From contig CALMBW010000021.1 of assembly GCA_937863385.1 (NCBI GenBank), positions 1-64,000 on the forward strand: DNA of 64,000 nucleotides. The letters run 5' to 3'. Below, one piece after another: positions 36,090-44,511 of the stretch. This stretch comes from an uncultured Actinomycetes bacterium. Its GTDB lineage: Bacteria; Actinomycetota; CADDZG01; WHSQ01. Numbering within the stretch: position 1 is the first letter of the stretch; every line of letters begins with the position of its first letter. The notes under the pieces were generated by a model. That model saw only the letters and a program-made list of their open reading frames with translations, was not told where the DNA came from and made no database searches. A program made the position numbers and the translations under genes.

Positions 36090-37322
36090 ATGGTCATGAA
36101 GGTGGCCATCAGGACTAGGTCTGGCAGAAGGATCCTGCTACTCGCTCTCGCGGGTCTTGCCTCGTCCTGCATCGGGGGTGCAGATGGACCGGCGGCGGGC
36201 GATCCGAGAACAAGTGCGTCGGTGGCAGACGGGACACAGGAGAGCCCGAAGGCGGCGGCTTCTCCTGAGATGGCCGCTGAAAGTGGTTGCTCGGACCTTC
36301 CCTTCGCGCCGGCTCACCTGCCGGCAGGCTGGGGATACGAGCTGCAGCCGGGTTCGGGAGGTCTGGTCGGCGTGCCGCTGGACGAGCAGAGTCCCAAAGC
36401 GATCGGGCATTGGTCGAAGGGCCAGGGCCGGTACATCGATGTCCTCGAAAAGGGTGAGTACTACGTGCTCACCGATGACGCCTCGCGCGTCAAGCTCTTC
36501 GGCGGCGTAGTGAGGGCGCGGATCGGCGCGGTTCATGAGGGATTCGCGGCCGAGTTCAAGGTGAGGAGATGCCAGTACTCGATCGTCGCCTTCGGGCTGG
36601 CATGGGGGCCGTTCCGAGACGTACTCGAGGGCCTGATGCTCATCGATGCCAGAGTGGGGTCCGAAGACGGATATGCAGTGTGGCCGCGCCTCACTCCGCG
36701 CTCCGACCTGCCCGCATGTCGGAAGTTTCCCTCCTGGCGTAGCGAGCCTCTCCAAGTGGCCAAGCGATTCGTCCATCTCGGCCTTGGGATCTTTGGAAGC
36801 CTCGATGTGCTGACCGCACGGAGGGCCGAGATGTCGATGAGGGTGATTTCTTCAACTGGACGTGAGGTAGCGACCTTGGTCTTGGAGGACAAGGCGTTCG
36901 ATTGTTGGGCGGTAACGCACGTTTCGGGACCACAAGCTGCCTCCGGTGTTCATAGCGTCAGCTTCCAAGCGGATCGGGTGACGCTTGTTTTCGATACTGA
37001 TTCTGAAGTGCCGACAGTCCAGGTGAAATGGGTGTTCGAAGGGCTCGACGAAGAGGGGAAGATCTTGACCGGAGTCGTCGGCTCCAAGGTTTACAAGATG
37101 CGCATGAGTTACGACCCAGATACCCCAGGACGCGTACTGCTGCTCTTCCTCGACGAAGATCGCGCATTGCTACGAGCCTTTGGGATGCCTCTTCCCGCCC
37201 GAGACTTCCAGCCGGCTGACGAAGTTGAAAATCGTCGCGGGCAAGCACCTGCTGACGCAGCCACTTGGGCACCAGCCGTGATGCGCGTCCGACACCTAGG
37301 GCATAGCCGTTGTCATCTGTGA
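36090..37322 (+). CDS. Large lipoprotein of unknown function
   Basis: About 410 residues. ATG 36090 or 36096 gives a basic n-region (KVAIRTRSGRRILLLALAG) and the lipobox LASSC, followed by a low-complexity linker. The body has four more Cys in pairs of blocks (ESGCSDLPF, RRCQYSIVAFG, PACRKFPSW, FDCWAVTHVSG), which suggests disulfides outside the cell. I recognise no domain. The last 30 residues (after NRRGQAPADAA) are Arg/His-rich and unlike the rest, so the true 3' end may have been changed. The gene sits between yebC and ruvC, where mycobacteria have other genes. The SOS box for ruvC begins 54 bases after its stop. Confidence 0.65.
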   Translation: MVMKVAIRTRSGRRILLLALAGLASSCIGGADGPAAGDPRTSASVADGTQESPKAAASPEMAAESGCSDLPFAPAHLPAGWGYELQPGSGGLVGVPLDEQSPKAIGHWSKGQGRYIDVLEKGEYYVLTDDASRVKLFGGVVRARIGAVHEGFAAEFKVRRCQYSIVAFGLAWGPFRDVLEGLMLIDARVGSEDGYAVWPRLTPRSDLPACRKFPSWRSEPLQVAKRFVHLGLGIFGSLDVLTARRAEMSMRVISSTGREVATLVLEDKAFDCWAVTHVSGPQAASGVHSVSFQADRVTLVFDTDSEVPTVQVKWVFEGLDEEGKILTGVVGSKVYKMRMSYDPDTPGRVLLLFLDEDRALLRAFGMPLPARDFQPADEVENRRGQAPADAATWAPAVMRVRHLGHSRCHL

Positions 37323-37364
37323 GCCTTTCGGGTGGAAAACCGGGGAAGCGGCGCACCCTTCCAC

Positions 37365-37389
37365 TAGACTTCAGTCGAACAGGCGTTCG
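37365..37389 (+). promoter_or_regulatory. SOS box (37376-37389) and -10 (TAGACT) for ruvCAB
   Basis: CGAACAGGCGTTCG fits the actinobacterial SOS consensus CGAACRNRYGTTCG at all positions. A -10 hexamer TAGACT (37365-37370) ends five bases upstream, so the operator covers the transcription start. LexA repression of ruvCAB is known in other actinobacteria. The -35 is not clear. Confidence 0.85.
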
Positions 37390-37390
37390 C

Positions 37391-37423
37391 ATGCGGGCCC
37401 AGCTCCCCGGCCGGGGCCCGCAT
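37391..37423 (+). other. 10-bp perfect hairpin in the ruvC leader
   Basis: ATGCGGGCCC (37391-37400) and GGGCCCGCAT (37414-37423) pair perfectly. The 13-base loop contains CCGG twice. It begins one base after the SOS box and lies in the transcribed leader, 63 bases before the ruvC start. No T run follows, so attenuation or mRNA stability is more likely than simple termination. Confidence 0.5.
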
Positions 37424-37486
37424 GGCGACGCACCCTGCAACTTGCGGAGCCCTGCGATCTGGGGAACCCTGCGACCGAGGAGAAGG

Positions 37487-37987
37487 ATGCGCGTACTGGG
37501 GATCGATCCGGGACTATCGACGATGGGTTACGGCGTCGTCGGGCGCGACACGGGGAGGTTGCGTCCTTTGGCCCTGGGGGTCATCAGGACACCGTCGAAC
37601 CTCCCGGCGGCTCAGCGGTTGGCGCTGATCCGCACGGATCTGATCGAGATCCTGGAGACCTTCGGGCCCGACGTGGTGGCGCTAGAGCGGCTGTTCTTCA
37701 ACGCCAACGTCCGTACCGCGATGTCGGTGGCGCAAGCTGCAGGAGTCGTCCTTGCTACCGCTGCCGAACGCGGTCTCGAGGTCTTCGAGTACACCCCGCC
37801 CGAGGTCAAGGCGTCGGTAGTGGGGGTGGGTGATGCAGACAAGCGCCAGGTCCAGATCATGGTCACGTCGTTGCTGGGTCTCGTTGAGGCGCCCAAGTTC
37901 CCGGATGCAGCCGACGCGTGCGCGCTGGCGATCTGTCATCTGAACCGCAGTGGGCTGCGCCAGGCGATCGGATCGGTGTACCGATGA
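37487..37987 (+). CDS. ruvC: Holliday junction resolvase RuvC
   Basis: RuvC cuts Holliday junctions during recombinational repair, with RuvAB. The 166-residue protein starts at ATG 37487 behind AGGAGAAGG; the frame upstream is leader sequence. Acidic catalytic residues are visible: Asp in VLGIDPGLS, Glu in VVALERLFFNAN and the Asp pair in DAADACALAICH. The stop overlaps the ruvA start (ATGA), and an SOS box lies upstream. Confidence 0.97.
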   Translation: MRVLGIDPGLSTMGYGVVGRDTGRLRPLALGVIRTPSNLPAAQRLALIRTDLIEILETFGPDVVALERLFFNANVRTAMSVAQAAGVVLATAAERGLEVFEYTPPEVKASVVGVGDADKRQVQIMVTSLLGLVEAPKFPDAADACALAICHLNRSGLRQAIGSVYR

Positions 37988-38559
37988 TCGGCTATCTCCG
38001 AGGCGACGTGGCAGGACGCGGTGCGGACCACTGCTTCATCGACGTAGGCGGTATCGGCTATCGGCTTACGTGCTCGGCCACGACCCTGCGTTCTCTTCCC
38101 GCAGACGACAAGCCTGCCAAGCTGTGGACGTATACGCACGTGCGGGAGGACGCGCTGGCACTGTTCGGGTTCGCGACCGAAGCCGAACAGCGAACGTTCG
38201 AGGCGTTGTTGACGGTCTCCGGCGTGGGACCGAAGGTTGCCTTGCAGGTGTGTTCGGCATTCACCCCCGAACAGTTCCGCAGAGCACTCGTGACCGGGGA
38301 CGCTGCCGGGATAGCGTCGGTGCCGGGGATCGGCCGCAAGACCGCGCAGCGGATCCTCATCGACCTCAAAGAGAAACTGGATCTCCCAGACCTAGAGATC
38401 GCGGGCAGCTCCCCAGACGCGCTGCACAAGGCACGTTCCGCCCTAGAGAACCTGGGCTATTCCAGCAGCGAGATACGCGAGGCGCTTTCGGACCTCGAAG
38501 CTGCCGATGACTCGACGGTCGAGGACGTCGTGCGAGGGGCCTTGAAGGTTCTCGCGTGA
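37984..38559 (+). CDS. ruvA: Holliday junction DNA helicase subunit RuvA
   Basis: RuvA binds the four-way junction and loads RuvB. The 191-residue protein starts at ATG 37984, overlapping the ruvC stop by four bases. The OB-fold start [20 protein letters not shown], the helix-hairpin-helix blocks ([18 protein letters not shown] and [19 protein letters not shown]) and a C-terminal three-helix domain ([13 protein letters not shown]) that contacts RuvB are all present. Confidence 0.97.
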   Translation: MIGYLRGDVAGRGADHCFIDVGGIGYRLTCSATTLRSLPADDKPAKLWTYTHVREDALALFGFATEAEQRTFEALLTVSGVGPKVALQVCSAFTPEQFRRALVTGDAAGIASVPGIGRKTAQRILIDLKEKLDLPDLEIAGSSPDALHKARSALENLGYSSSEIREALSDLEAADDSTVEDVVRGALKVLA

Positions 38560-38569
38560 GGGTCCATCG

Positions 38570-39592
38570 GTGAGAGAAGAGATGCTCGCGGCCGCCGTCG
38601 ACCCGGTCGAGGTCGAGGCAGAAACGTCGCTCAGGCCCCGATCGCTGGACGAATTCGTCGGTCAGGCCGAGCTCAAAGAGCACCTCGGCATCGTCCTGCA
38701 AGCCGCCAAGGACCGTGCCGAGCCGGTTGGGCATCTGTTGCTGTCCGGCCCCCCCGGGCTTGGAAAGACGTCGTTGTCGTACGTGGTGGCACGCGAGATG
38801 GATGCGCAGATCCGCCCCACCTCGGGCCCCGCACTGGAGCGGGCCGGGGACCTGGCAGCCATCCTCACCAATCTGGACGACGGGGATGTCTTGTTCGTCG
38901 ACGAGATCCACCGGTTGCCACGCCAGGTAGAGGAGGTTCTGTATCCCGCGATGGAGGACTTCCAGCTGGACCTGGTGATCGGCAAGGGCCCTAGCGCTCA
39001 GACGATCAGGCTCGACGTCCCGCGATTCACGCTGGTGGGGGCAACGACCCGCGCTGGGTTGATCACCGGACCTTTGCGCAGCCGGTTCGAGCTGGCCGAG
39101 AAGCTCGATCTGTACCCCGCCGAGGATCTTCAGCGGATCGTCGAACGTTCCGCGCGCATCTTGGGGGTAAAGATCGACGCCGATGGCGCCCATGAGATCG
39201 CTCGGAGGTCACGAGGGACCCCACGCATAGCTAACCGCCTGTTGCGCAGGGTCCGAGATTTCGCACAGGTGCGAGCCGACGGGGTCATCGACGGGCCGGT
39301 CGCTCGCGATGCACTGGCGGTCTTCAAGGTGGACGAGAAGGGATTGGACAAGGCCGACATCGCGGTGCTGGACGCATTGGTCAATCGGTTCGGGGGCGGC
39401 CCGGTCGGGCTTTCCACCCTTGCCATAGCGGTGGGGGAAGAGCCGGACACCATCGAGGACGTGTACGAGCCGTTCCTGATGCAGCTGGGCTTCATCCGCA
39501 GGACCCCCCGTGGCAGGGTGGCCACCAAGCCTGCCTTCGAGCACCTGGGCTCACCGGTTCCCGCGTCGGCCAGGAGTCTGTTCGACCGGTAG
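38570..39592 (+). CDS. ruvB: Holliday junction DNA helicase subunit RuvB
   Basis: RuvB is the AAA+ motor for branch migration. The 340-residue protein starts at GTG 38570. It has the start block [20 protein letters not shown], Walker [10 protein letters not shown], Walker [12 protein letters not shown], sensor 1 GATTRAGL, the Arg finger block GPLRSRFE and the winged-helix end [11 protein letters not shown]. It completes the SOS-controlled ruvCAB operon. Confidence 0.98.
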   Translation: MREEMLAAAVDPVEVEAETSLRPRSLDEFVGQAELKEHLGIVLQAAKDRAEPVGHLLLSGPPGLGKTSLSYVVAREMDAQIRPTSGPALERAGDLAAILTNLDDGDVLFVDEIHRLPRQVEEVLYPAMEDFQLDLVIGKGPSAQTIRLDVPRFTLVGATTRAGLITGPLRSRFELAEKLDLYPAEDLQRIVERSARILGVKIDADGAHEIARRSRGTPRIANRLLRRVRDFAQVRADGVIDGPVARDALAVFKVDEKGLDKADIAVLDALVNRFGGGPVGLSTLAIAVGEEPDTIEDVYEPFLMQLGFIRRTPRGRVATKPAFEHLGSPVPASARSLFDR

Positions 39593-39661
39593 GCCGATCG
39601 ACTCTTGGACAACCTGACCCCGGGGAAGTTCGGGCGCTCCGACAGGGCTTAGACTGGCCCG

Positions 39662-39720
39662 GAGCCGCCTTCGCGGCTCGGTTCGCGTCGCAGGCCGGTG
39701 TGTTCCGGAGGCCGCGAACC
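39662..39720 (+). other. Two-hairpin leader before yajC
   Basis: GAGCCGC/GCGGCTC with loop CTTC (39662-39679) is followed directly by GGTTCGCG/CGCGAACC (39680-39687 with 39713-39720), which encloses a weaker inner CCGG stem. The ruvB-yajC gap holds both. There is no T run, so they look like a structured 5' leader of the yajC-secDF transcript or a weak end for ruvB. I know no named RNA family that fits. Confidence 0.45.
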
Positions 39721-39749
39721 CGGGTTCCGAACTAAGGATGTGTACGAGA

Positions 39750-40064
39750 ATGGAGCAGGGCCTTTCGAGCCTGATCTTCCTAGCACTGCTGATCTTCATC
39801 TTCTATTTCATGCTGATCCGTCCCCAGAAGAGGCGTGTGGAAGAGCACCGGAGGTTGGTGGAGAGCATCGGTGAAGGCGATCAGGTCGTCACCATAGGAG
39901 GGATGTTCGGCACCGTCGTTTCGCAAACCGACGAAGAGATCGAGCTCGAGGTCGCTGCGGGGACGCGGGTCCGTTTCGTACGTTCTGCCATCGCTCGCCG
40001 GATCGATGACGTCGATGAAGCCGAAGAGAACGACGAGAGTCCCGAGATCGAAGTCCCGCAGTAG
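39750..40064 (+). CDS. yajC: Preprotein translocase auxiliary subunit YajC
   Basis: A 104-residue protein with one membrane segment (LSSLIFLALLIFIFYFMLI) followed at once by the family signature RPQKRRVEEHRRLVESIGEG, then a small beta domain (DQVVTIGGMFGTVVSQTDEE) and an acidic tail. It associates with SecDF in the Sec translocon. ATG 39750 is chosen; ATG 39738 in frame is possible but too close to the AAGGA. Confidence 0.93.
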   Translation: MEQGLSSLIFLALLIFIFYFMLIRPQKRRVEEHRRLVESIGEGDQVVTIGGMFGTVVSQTDEEIELEVAAGTRVRFVRSAIARRIDDVDEAEENDESPEIEVPQ

Positions 40065-40072
40065 TCAGCACG

Positions 40073-40843
40073 ATGTCGTTGCCCGAAGATGGAGCCGAAC
40101 GGATCAAGACCGGCGCCACGGACCCCAAACGTTTCTCTCCCATAGAACCTGCCGAGGGCAGCGAGCCGGTCGACGCGTCGTCGAACGTCACTCTCGAGAT
40201 GGTCAAGGAGCACGAAGGCGTTAAGACCTTCATCTCGCTGGCGGATCGGTATCTCGGCGAGATCGGTTACACAGAGCACGGATTCCGCCACGCCGGTCTC
40301 GTTTCGAGCATTGCCTACAACGTCTTGCATCGTCTGGGGTTCGACGATCGCACGGCAGAGTTAGCCGCCATCTCGGGATATCTGCATGACCTTGGCAACT
40401 TCGTCTCACGCACGATGCACAGCCAGACCGGGGCGGCGATCACCTATGACCTCCTGAAGGAACTCGGCATGAGCTATGGCGAGATCGGGATCGTTATGGC
40501 GGCGATCGGGAACCACGAGGAAGAGTTCGGCCATCCAGTGAACCCTGCCGGGGCGGCCCTTATCGTTGCCGACAAGTCCGATGTGCACCGGAGCAGGGTG
40601 AGGGAGACCGACCCTGCTATCTTCGACATCCACGACCGTGTTAATCACGCTGTGGATCACTCGTTCCTGAGGGTCGATGCCGAGGCCAGAACGCTGACGC
40701 TCGAGCTGACGATCGATACGGAACAAGCAGGGGTGATGGAGTACTTCGAGATCTTCCTGTCGCGCATGGTGATGTGCAGGCGCGCGGCGGAGTTCCTGGA
40801 GTGCAGGTTCAAGATCGACATCAATGGGGCTCAGCTTCTTTAG
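40073..40843 (+). CDS. HD-domain phosphohydrolase
   Basis: A 256-residue soluble protein. The HD metal site is clear: His in EHGFRHAGLVSSIAYNVLHR, the HD pair in ISGYLHDLGNF, then MHSQTGAAITYDLL and a later Asp in IVADKSDVHR. It is not a full HD-GYP domain, as the GYP block is missing. The first 40 residues are likely disordered. A nucleotide or cyclic-nucleotide substrate is possible for this superfamily but cannot be read here. Its place between yajC and secD, genes that normally adjoin, is unusual. The class III cyclase at 34877 is a tempting but unproven partner. Confidence 0.82.
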   Translation: MSLPEDGAERIKTGATDPKRFSPIEPAEGSEPVDASSNVTLEMVKEHEGVKTFISLADRYLGEIGYTEHGFRHAGLVSSIAYNVLHRLGFDDRTAELAAISGYLHDLGNFVSRTMHSQTGAAITYDLLKELGMSYGEIGIVMAAIGNHEEEFGHPVNPAGAALIVADKSDVHRSRVRETDPAIFDIHDRVNHAVDHSFLRVDAEARTLTLELTIDTEQAGVMEYFEIFLSRMVMCRRAAEFLECRFKIDINGAQLL

Positions 40844-40876
40844 AGCTCGGGAAGCTCGGGGAAAGGCTAGGGATCG

Positions 40877-42307
40877 ATGAGCAAGCGGCGACATAAGGTG
40901 CATCTGTTCCTGATGCTCCTGCTCGCTTTCGGCGGGTTGGGCGGGGTTATCGCAACCGATACCTCTCCTCGTTTGGGGTTGGACCTCGAAGGAGGCACCA
41001 GCGTCATCCTGACGGCGACCTCGAATGAGGAGATCACCGAAGAGGTGCTCAACCGAACGGTGTCGATAATCAGGCAACGGATCGATGCGCTTGGCGTGGC
41101 GGAACCCGAGGTATCGCGTTCGGGTGACAACATCCTGGTCCAGCTGCCCGGTGTGGACGATGAGCAAGCTGCCCTGGACGTGATCGGCACGACGGCCCAA
41201 CTCACCTTCCGCCAGGTCAAGCGTGTAGTGCCGCCGGAGGCCAAGAAAGTTCCCCAAGTTACCGAGTTGAAGGATTCCTCGGTCAATCAAGAAGAGGTCG
41301 TGTACCCCTCGATCCAGACAGGGGAGGAGGGCGTCCTGTACGTGCTCGAACCCGCTCGCCTTACCGGCGAGGCGATCCGCCGAGCCGAAGCGATACCTCC
41401 ATCGGCGACCACGGGACAGACCGGTTGGAGCGTTTCACTGGAATTCACGGGTGACGCCGAAGACGAATGGCAGGACTTCACCAGCGAGTTGGCGTGTCTT
41501 CGCGATGAAGGTGAGCAGATCAAGTCACAGGTAGCGATCGTCCTCGACGGAGAGGTCCAAAGCGCGGCGGGCATGTCCGATCCGAGCGGGGGAACGAGCG
41601 GCGTCCTCTGTGGCGAAGGGATCGACGGGGGTACTTCCATCACCGTGTCGGGCGAGAAGGAGGCGCGCTCGCTGGCTCTCGTGCTGAAAACCGGTGCGCT
41701 TCCGATCACACTCGAGCAGTCCGAAGTGCGAAAGATATCGCCGACTCTAGGGAGTGACTCCCTGCAGGCGGGCTTAACTGCGGGTTCCATCGGGTTGGCT
41801 CTGGTCTTTCTCTACATGATCCTCTACTACCGAGGCCTGGGTTTGGTGGCATGGGCGGGCCTCGCGGTTTTCTCGGCCATCAACTACACGGTGCTGAGCC
41901 TGCTCGGTGAATCGGCAGGTCTCTCACTCAGCCTGGCCGGGGTGGCCGGTGTGATCGTGTCGATCGGGGTCACGGCAGACAGCTACATCGTTGCGTTCGA
42001 ACGGCTGAAAGACGAGATCCGAGAAGGCAAGTCGCTGCGGACCGCGGTCGATCGCGGGATGGTGCGTTCGTTCAAGACGATCCTGGTGGCCGACTTCGTC
42101 ACCGGTTCGGCCGCCGTGATCCTGTTCTTCCTCGCCGTTGGCCCTGTTCGAGGTTTCGCCCTCACACTTGGTTTGGCGACCTTCATCGATGTGATCATCG
42201 CCTACTACTTCACACGGCCTCTCGTGACGGTGATGGCACGAAGCCGGTTCTTCGCAGACACGCGATTCATCGGGATCCGAGATGCCCTGGGGGTGAAAGC
42301 GTCATGA
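40877..42307 (+). CDS. secD: Protein translocase subunit SecD
   Basis: SecD uses the proton gradient with SecF to pull exported proteins across the membrane. The 476-residue protein has a first membrane helix (VHLFLMLLLAFGGLGGVIA), the signature LGLDLEGGTSVILTA, a long extracytoplasmic P1 domain with IIRQRIDALGVAEPEV and IVLDGEVQSAA, and five C-terminal helices from GLTAGSIGLALVFLYMILYY to VDVIIAYYFTRPLV. It overlaps secF by four bases (ATGA). Confidence 0.97.
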   Translation: MSKRRHKVHLFLMLLLAFGGLGGVIATDTSPRLGLDLEGGTSVILTATSNEEITEEVLNRTVSIIRQRIDALGVAEPEVSRSGDNILVQLPGVDDEQAALDVIGTTAQLTFRQVKRVVPPEAKKVPQVTELKDSSVNQEEVVYPSIQTGEEGVLYVLEPARLTGEAIRRAEAIPPSATTGQTGWSVSLEFTGDAEDEWQDFTSELACLRDEGEQIKSQVAIVLDGEVQSAAGMSDPSGGTSGVLCGEGIDGGTSITVSGEKEARSLALVLKTGALPITLEQSEVRKISPTLGSDSLQAGLTAGSIGLALVFLYMILYYRGLGLVAWAGLAVFSAINYTVLSLLGESAGLSLSLAGVAGVIVSIGVTADSYIVAFERLKDEIREGKSLRTAVDRGMVRSFKTILVADFVTGSAAVILFFLAVGPVRGFALTLGLATFIDVIIAYYFTRPLVTVMARSRFFADTRFIGIRDALGVKAS

Positions 42308-43524
42308 GCGGGCTGATCGGTCGCTTGTACCGCAACGAAACCAATGTCGATTTCATCGGGAAACGGCGGATCTGGTTCGCCGTCTCCCTGCTGATCCTGC
42401 TGATCTCTTTCGGTGCTTTGGCTCGTGACCACGGCGAAGCAACGCGATGCGGTTCGTTCTTCCCCTTGCGCGGCCTTTCTTGCGGTATCGAGTTCAAGGG
42501 TGGGGTGCAGGTGCTGGCACCGATCGGCGCGGATAGTCCTCTGGCCGATCAAGACGACATCGAGGCGATCTCCACGATGCGTGACGCGCTGGCGGAGTTC
42601 GAAGGTGGCGAGGCTCAGATCCAGGTAGCGGGGGAGGGTGACGATCGCTCGATCGTCGTTCAAACGAAGGTCATCGCCGATCCGGCCGAACAACAGGCTT
42701 TCTCGCAAGCGGTGGCCGACGCGGCGGGCGCGGATGTGACCGAAACGGATGTGCAGCGGATCGGAAGCAAGTGGGGATCGGAGATCACCGATAAGGCTCT
42801 GCGCGCGCTGATCATCTTCCTATTCGTGATCCTTGCGTTCATCTCTTGGCGATTCGAACCCAAGATGGGGGTAGCAAGCATCATTGCCTTGCTACACGAC
42901 TTGATAATCACGGCCGGCATCTATTCGATCGTGAACTTCGACGTGACGCCCTCGACGGTCATCGCGATCCTTACGATCCTGGGTTACTCGCTCTACGACA
43001 CCGTCGTGGTGTTCGACAAGGTGGAGGAGAAGGTCGCCCTGATGGCCACCACCGGAAGATCGACCTACAACCAGGCTGCGAATGCTGCCTTGAACGAGGT
43101 GTTCATGCGTTCGTTGAACACCTCTCTGTCAACGCTTCTGCCGATCGGGGCGTTGTTGTTCGTCGGAGCAGGACTACTCGGCGCAACTACCCTTGAAGAC
43201 CTTGCCCTTGCTCTCTTCGTGGGCATCTTGCTCGGCACCTACTCATCGGTTTTCGTGGCCACCCCGGTCCTGTCGGTCATGAAGGAGCGCGAGACGAGAT
43301 ATAGGCAGATCGCCGAGAAGATAGAACGCGTGGACAAGCGCACTCAAGAGCGGAGGGCGGCGTCATCGGCACGGTCCACCGCGGCACCGGTGCCCGTCGA
43401 CGAGGAAACGGTTTCCGACTCGTCAAGGGCTTCCAGCAGCAGCGCTGCAACGGCCGTGACGCAAGCGCCCGTAAAGCGACCGACCGCAGGCAGCAAGAAG
43501 GCCAAGCGCAGGAGGAAGCGTTAG
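42304..43524 (+). CDS. secF: Protein translocase subunit SecF
   Basis: The partner of SecD. The 406-residue protein begins with the cytosolic lead and helix RRIWFAVSLLILLISFGALA, followed by the signature CGIEFKGGVQVLAP. The P4 domain, then helices with WRFEPKMGVASIIALLHDL, VIAILTILGYSLYDTVVVFD and FVGILLGTYSSVFVATPVL follow. A long Ser/Ala/Arg-rich C-terminal tail (about 60 residues) is longer than in E. coli but is common in actinobacteria. apt starts on the base after its stop. Confidence 0.97.
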   Translation: MSGLIGRLYRNETNVDFIGKRRIWFAVSLLILLISFGALARDHGEATRCGSFFPLRGLSCGIEFKGGVQVLAPIGADSPLADQDDIEAISTMRDALAEFEGGEAQIQVAGEGDDRSIVVQTKVIADPAEQQAFSQAVADAAGADVTETDVQRIGSKWGSEITDKALRALIIFLFVILAFISWRFEPKMGVASIIALLHDLIITAGIYSIVNFDVTPSTVIAILTILGYSLYDTVVVFDKVEEKVALMATTGRSTYNQAANAALNEVFMRSLNTSLSTLLPIGALLFVGAGLLGATTLEDLALALFVGILLGTYSSVFVATPVLSVMKERETRYRQIAEKIERVDKRTQERRAASSARSTAAPVPVDEETVSDSSRASSSSAATAVTQAPVKRPTAGSKKAKRRRKR

Positions 43525-44058
43525 ATGCCACACCGACCCGATCACGAGTGGCTGAAAGAACACATCCGCGATATCCCCGACTTCCCGAAGGAAGGGATCG
43601 TGTTCAAAGACATCACGCCCCTGCTCGCCGACAAGAAGGCGTTCAGCTACACGATCGATGCGATCGCACACCACTTCGACCGCGACGAGATCGACAAGGT
43701 GCTCGGCATCGAAGCGCGCGGCTTCATGGTGGCAGCTCCTCTCGCTTACAGATTCCAAGCAGGGCTCATCCCCGTGCGCAAGAAGGGGAAGCTTCCCTGG
43801 GCGGTCGAAGCACAGGAGTACGACCTGGAATACGGGACCGACCTTCTCGAGATCCACAACGACGCTATCCAGCCCGGAGAGCGCATCTTGGTCGTAGATG
43901 ATGTGCTGGCGACCGGCGGGACCGCCGAAGCGACCGCTCACCTCACCGAGCGGTGCGGGGGCAAGGTGGCCGGCATCGCCATGATCATGGAACTGAGCTT
44001 CCTGCAAGGACGCAAGAAGCTGGATGGCTACGACGTCCTCTCGCTCGTCACCTACTAG
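43525..44058 (+). CDS. apt: Adenine phosphoribosyltransferase
   Basis: Apt salvages adenine with PRPP to AMP. The 177-residue protein has the family start [20 protein letters not shown], the dimer and substrate loop [19 protein letters not shown] and the PRPP motif [17 protein letters not shown]. It lies directly behind secF, and in mycobacteria apt stands just before rel as here. Purine salvage next to alarmone synthesis is a conserved neighbourhood. Confidence 0.97.
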   Translation: MPHRPDHEWLKEHIRDIPDFPKEGIVFKDITPLLADKKAFSYTIDAIAHHFDRDEIDKVLGIEARGFMVAAPLAYRFQAGLIPVRKKGKLPWAVEAQEYDLEYGTDLLEIHNDAIQPGERILVVDDVLATGGTAEATAHLTERCGGKVAGIAMIMELSFLQGRKKLDGYDVLSLVTY

Positions 44059-44071
44059 GGCAAAACCCCCT

Positions 44072-44115
44072 GAGAGCCCCGATATGACCTGCTGGAGTGC
44101 GCAAATATGGCTCTC
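44072..44115. other. Inverted repeat GAGAGCC...GGCTCTC after apt
   Basis: Seven-base perfect arms (44072-44078 with 44109-44115) enclose 30 bases. The right arm is followed by AACCCCCTTAC and preceded by AAATAT. It may form the end structure of the secDF-apt transcript. No T run is present. Confidence 0.35.
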
Positions 44116-44157
44116 AACCCCCTTACGCATGGGAGACCGGATTCCTAGGGTTTACCT

Positions 44158-44454
44158 GTGACATCACCGCGAGCGCGTCAGAGAAGATCCTTGAGGTACA
44201 TCCGGCTGGCTGCGTTCTTTGCCGGTCAGCCTCCCGGTGTGGACCGTTTGTCCCTGACTCTGTCCGAGATCGAAGGGCTTGTCGGCCAGCCGTTACCCGG
44301 AAACGCGCGCTTTCCATCTTGGTGGCGTAACGATTCCCACAAGATGCACTCCCGAGCGTGGCTCACCGCCGGCTGGGAGGTCGAAGGGATGGACCAAGAG
44401 GGAGCAAGCATCATCTTCGTACGTAGCGAGTCGCCGGAGATCATCCTCGACTGA
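44158..44454 (+). CDS. Small DUF7662-like protein
   Basis: A 98-residue protein from GTG 44158; TTG 44191, with AGAAG before it, is a plausible later start. The core pattern is LSEIEGLVGQPLPGNARF, WWRN, then HSRAWLTAGWEVEGM and IIFVR. From memory this matches a family of short proteins (DUF7662) found alone or at the end of restriction and other defence-associated proteins. The function is unknown. Here it stands alone between apt and rel, with no nuclease nearby. Confidence 0.65.
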   Translation: MTSPRARQRRSLRYIRLAAFFAGQPPGVDRLSLTLSEIEGLVGQPLPGNARFPSWWRNDSHKMHSRAWLTAGWEVEGMDQEGASIIFVRSESPEIILD

Positions 44455-44500
44455 TCGCCCCGGCGGGCCGTAGCGCGGCGAAGACATATCGAGTGCGTCG

Positions 44501-44506
44501 TACCAT
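44501..44506 (+). promoter_or_regulatory. Candidate -10 (TACCAT) for a leaderless rel transcript
   Basis: TACCAT fits TANNNT and ends five bases before the rel ATG at 44512. There is no Shine-Dalgarno sequence, so transcription and translation would begin together. No convincing -35 is seen. Confidence 0.45.
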
Positions 44507-44511
44507 GAATC

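Noticed and set aside
39601-39660. Promoter for yajC using TTGGAC and TAGACT
   Set aside because: The two hexamers are about 39 bases apart, far outside the normal spacing.
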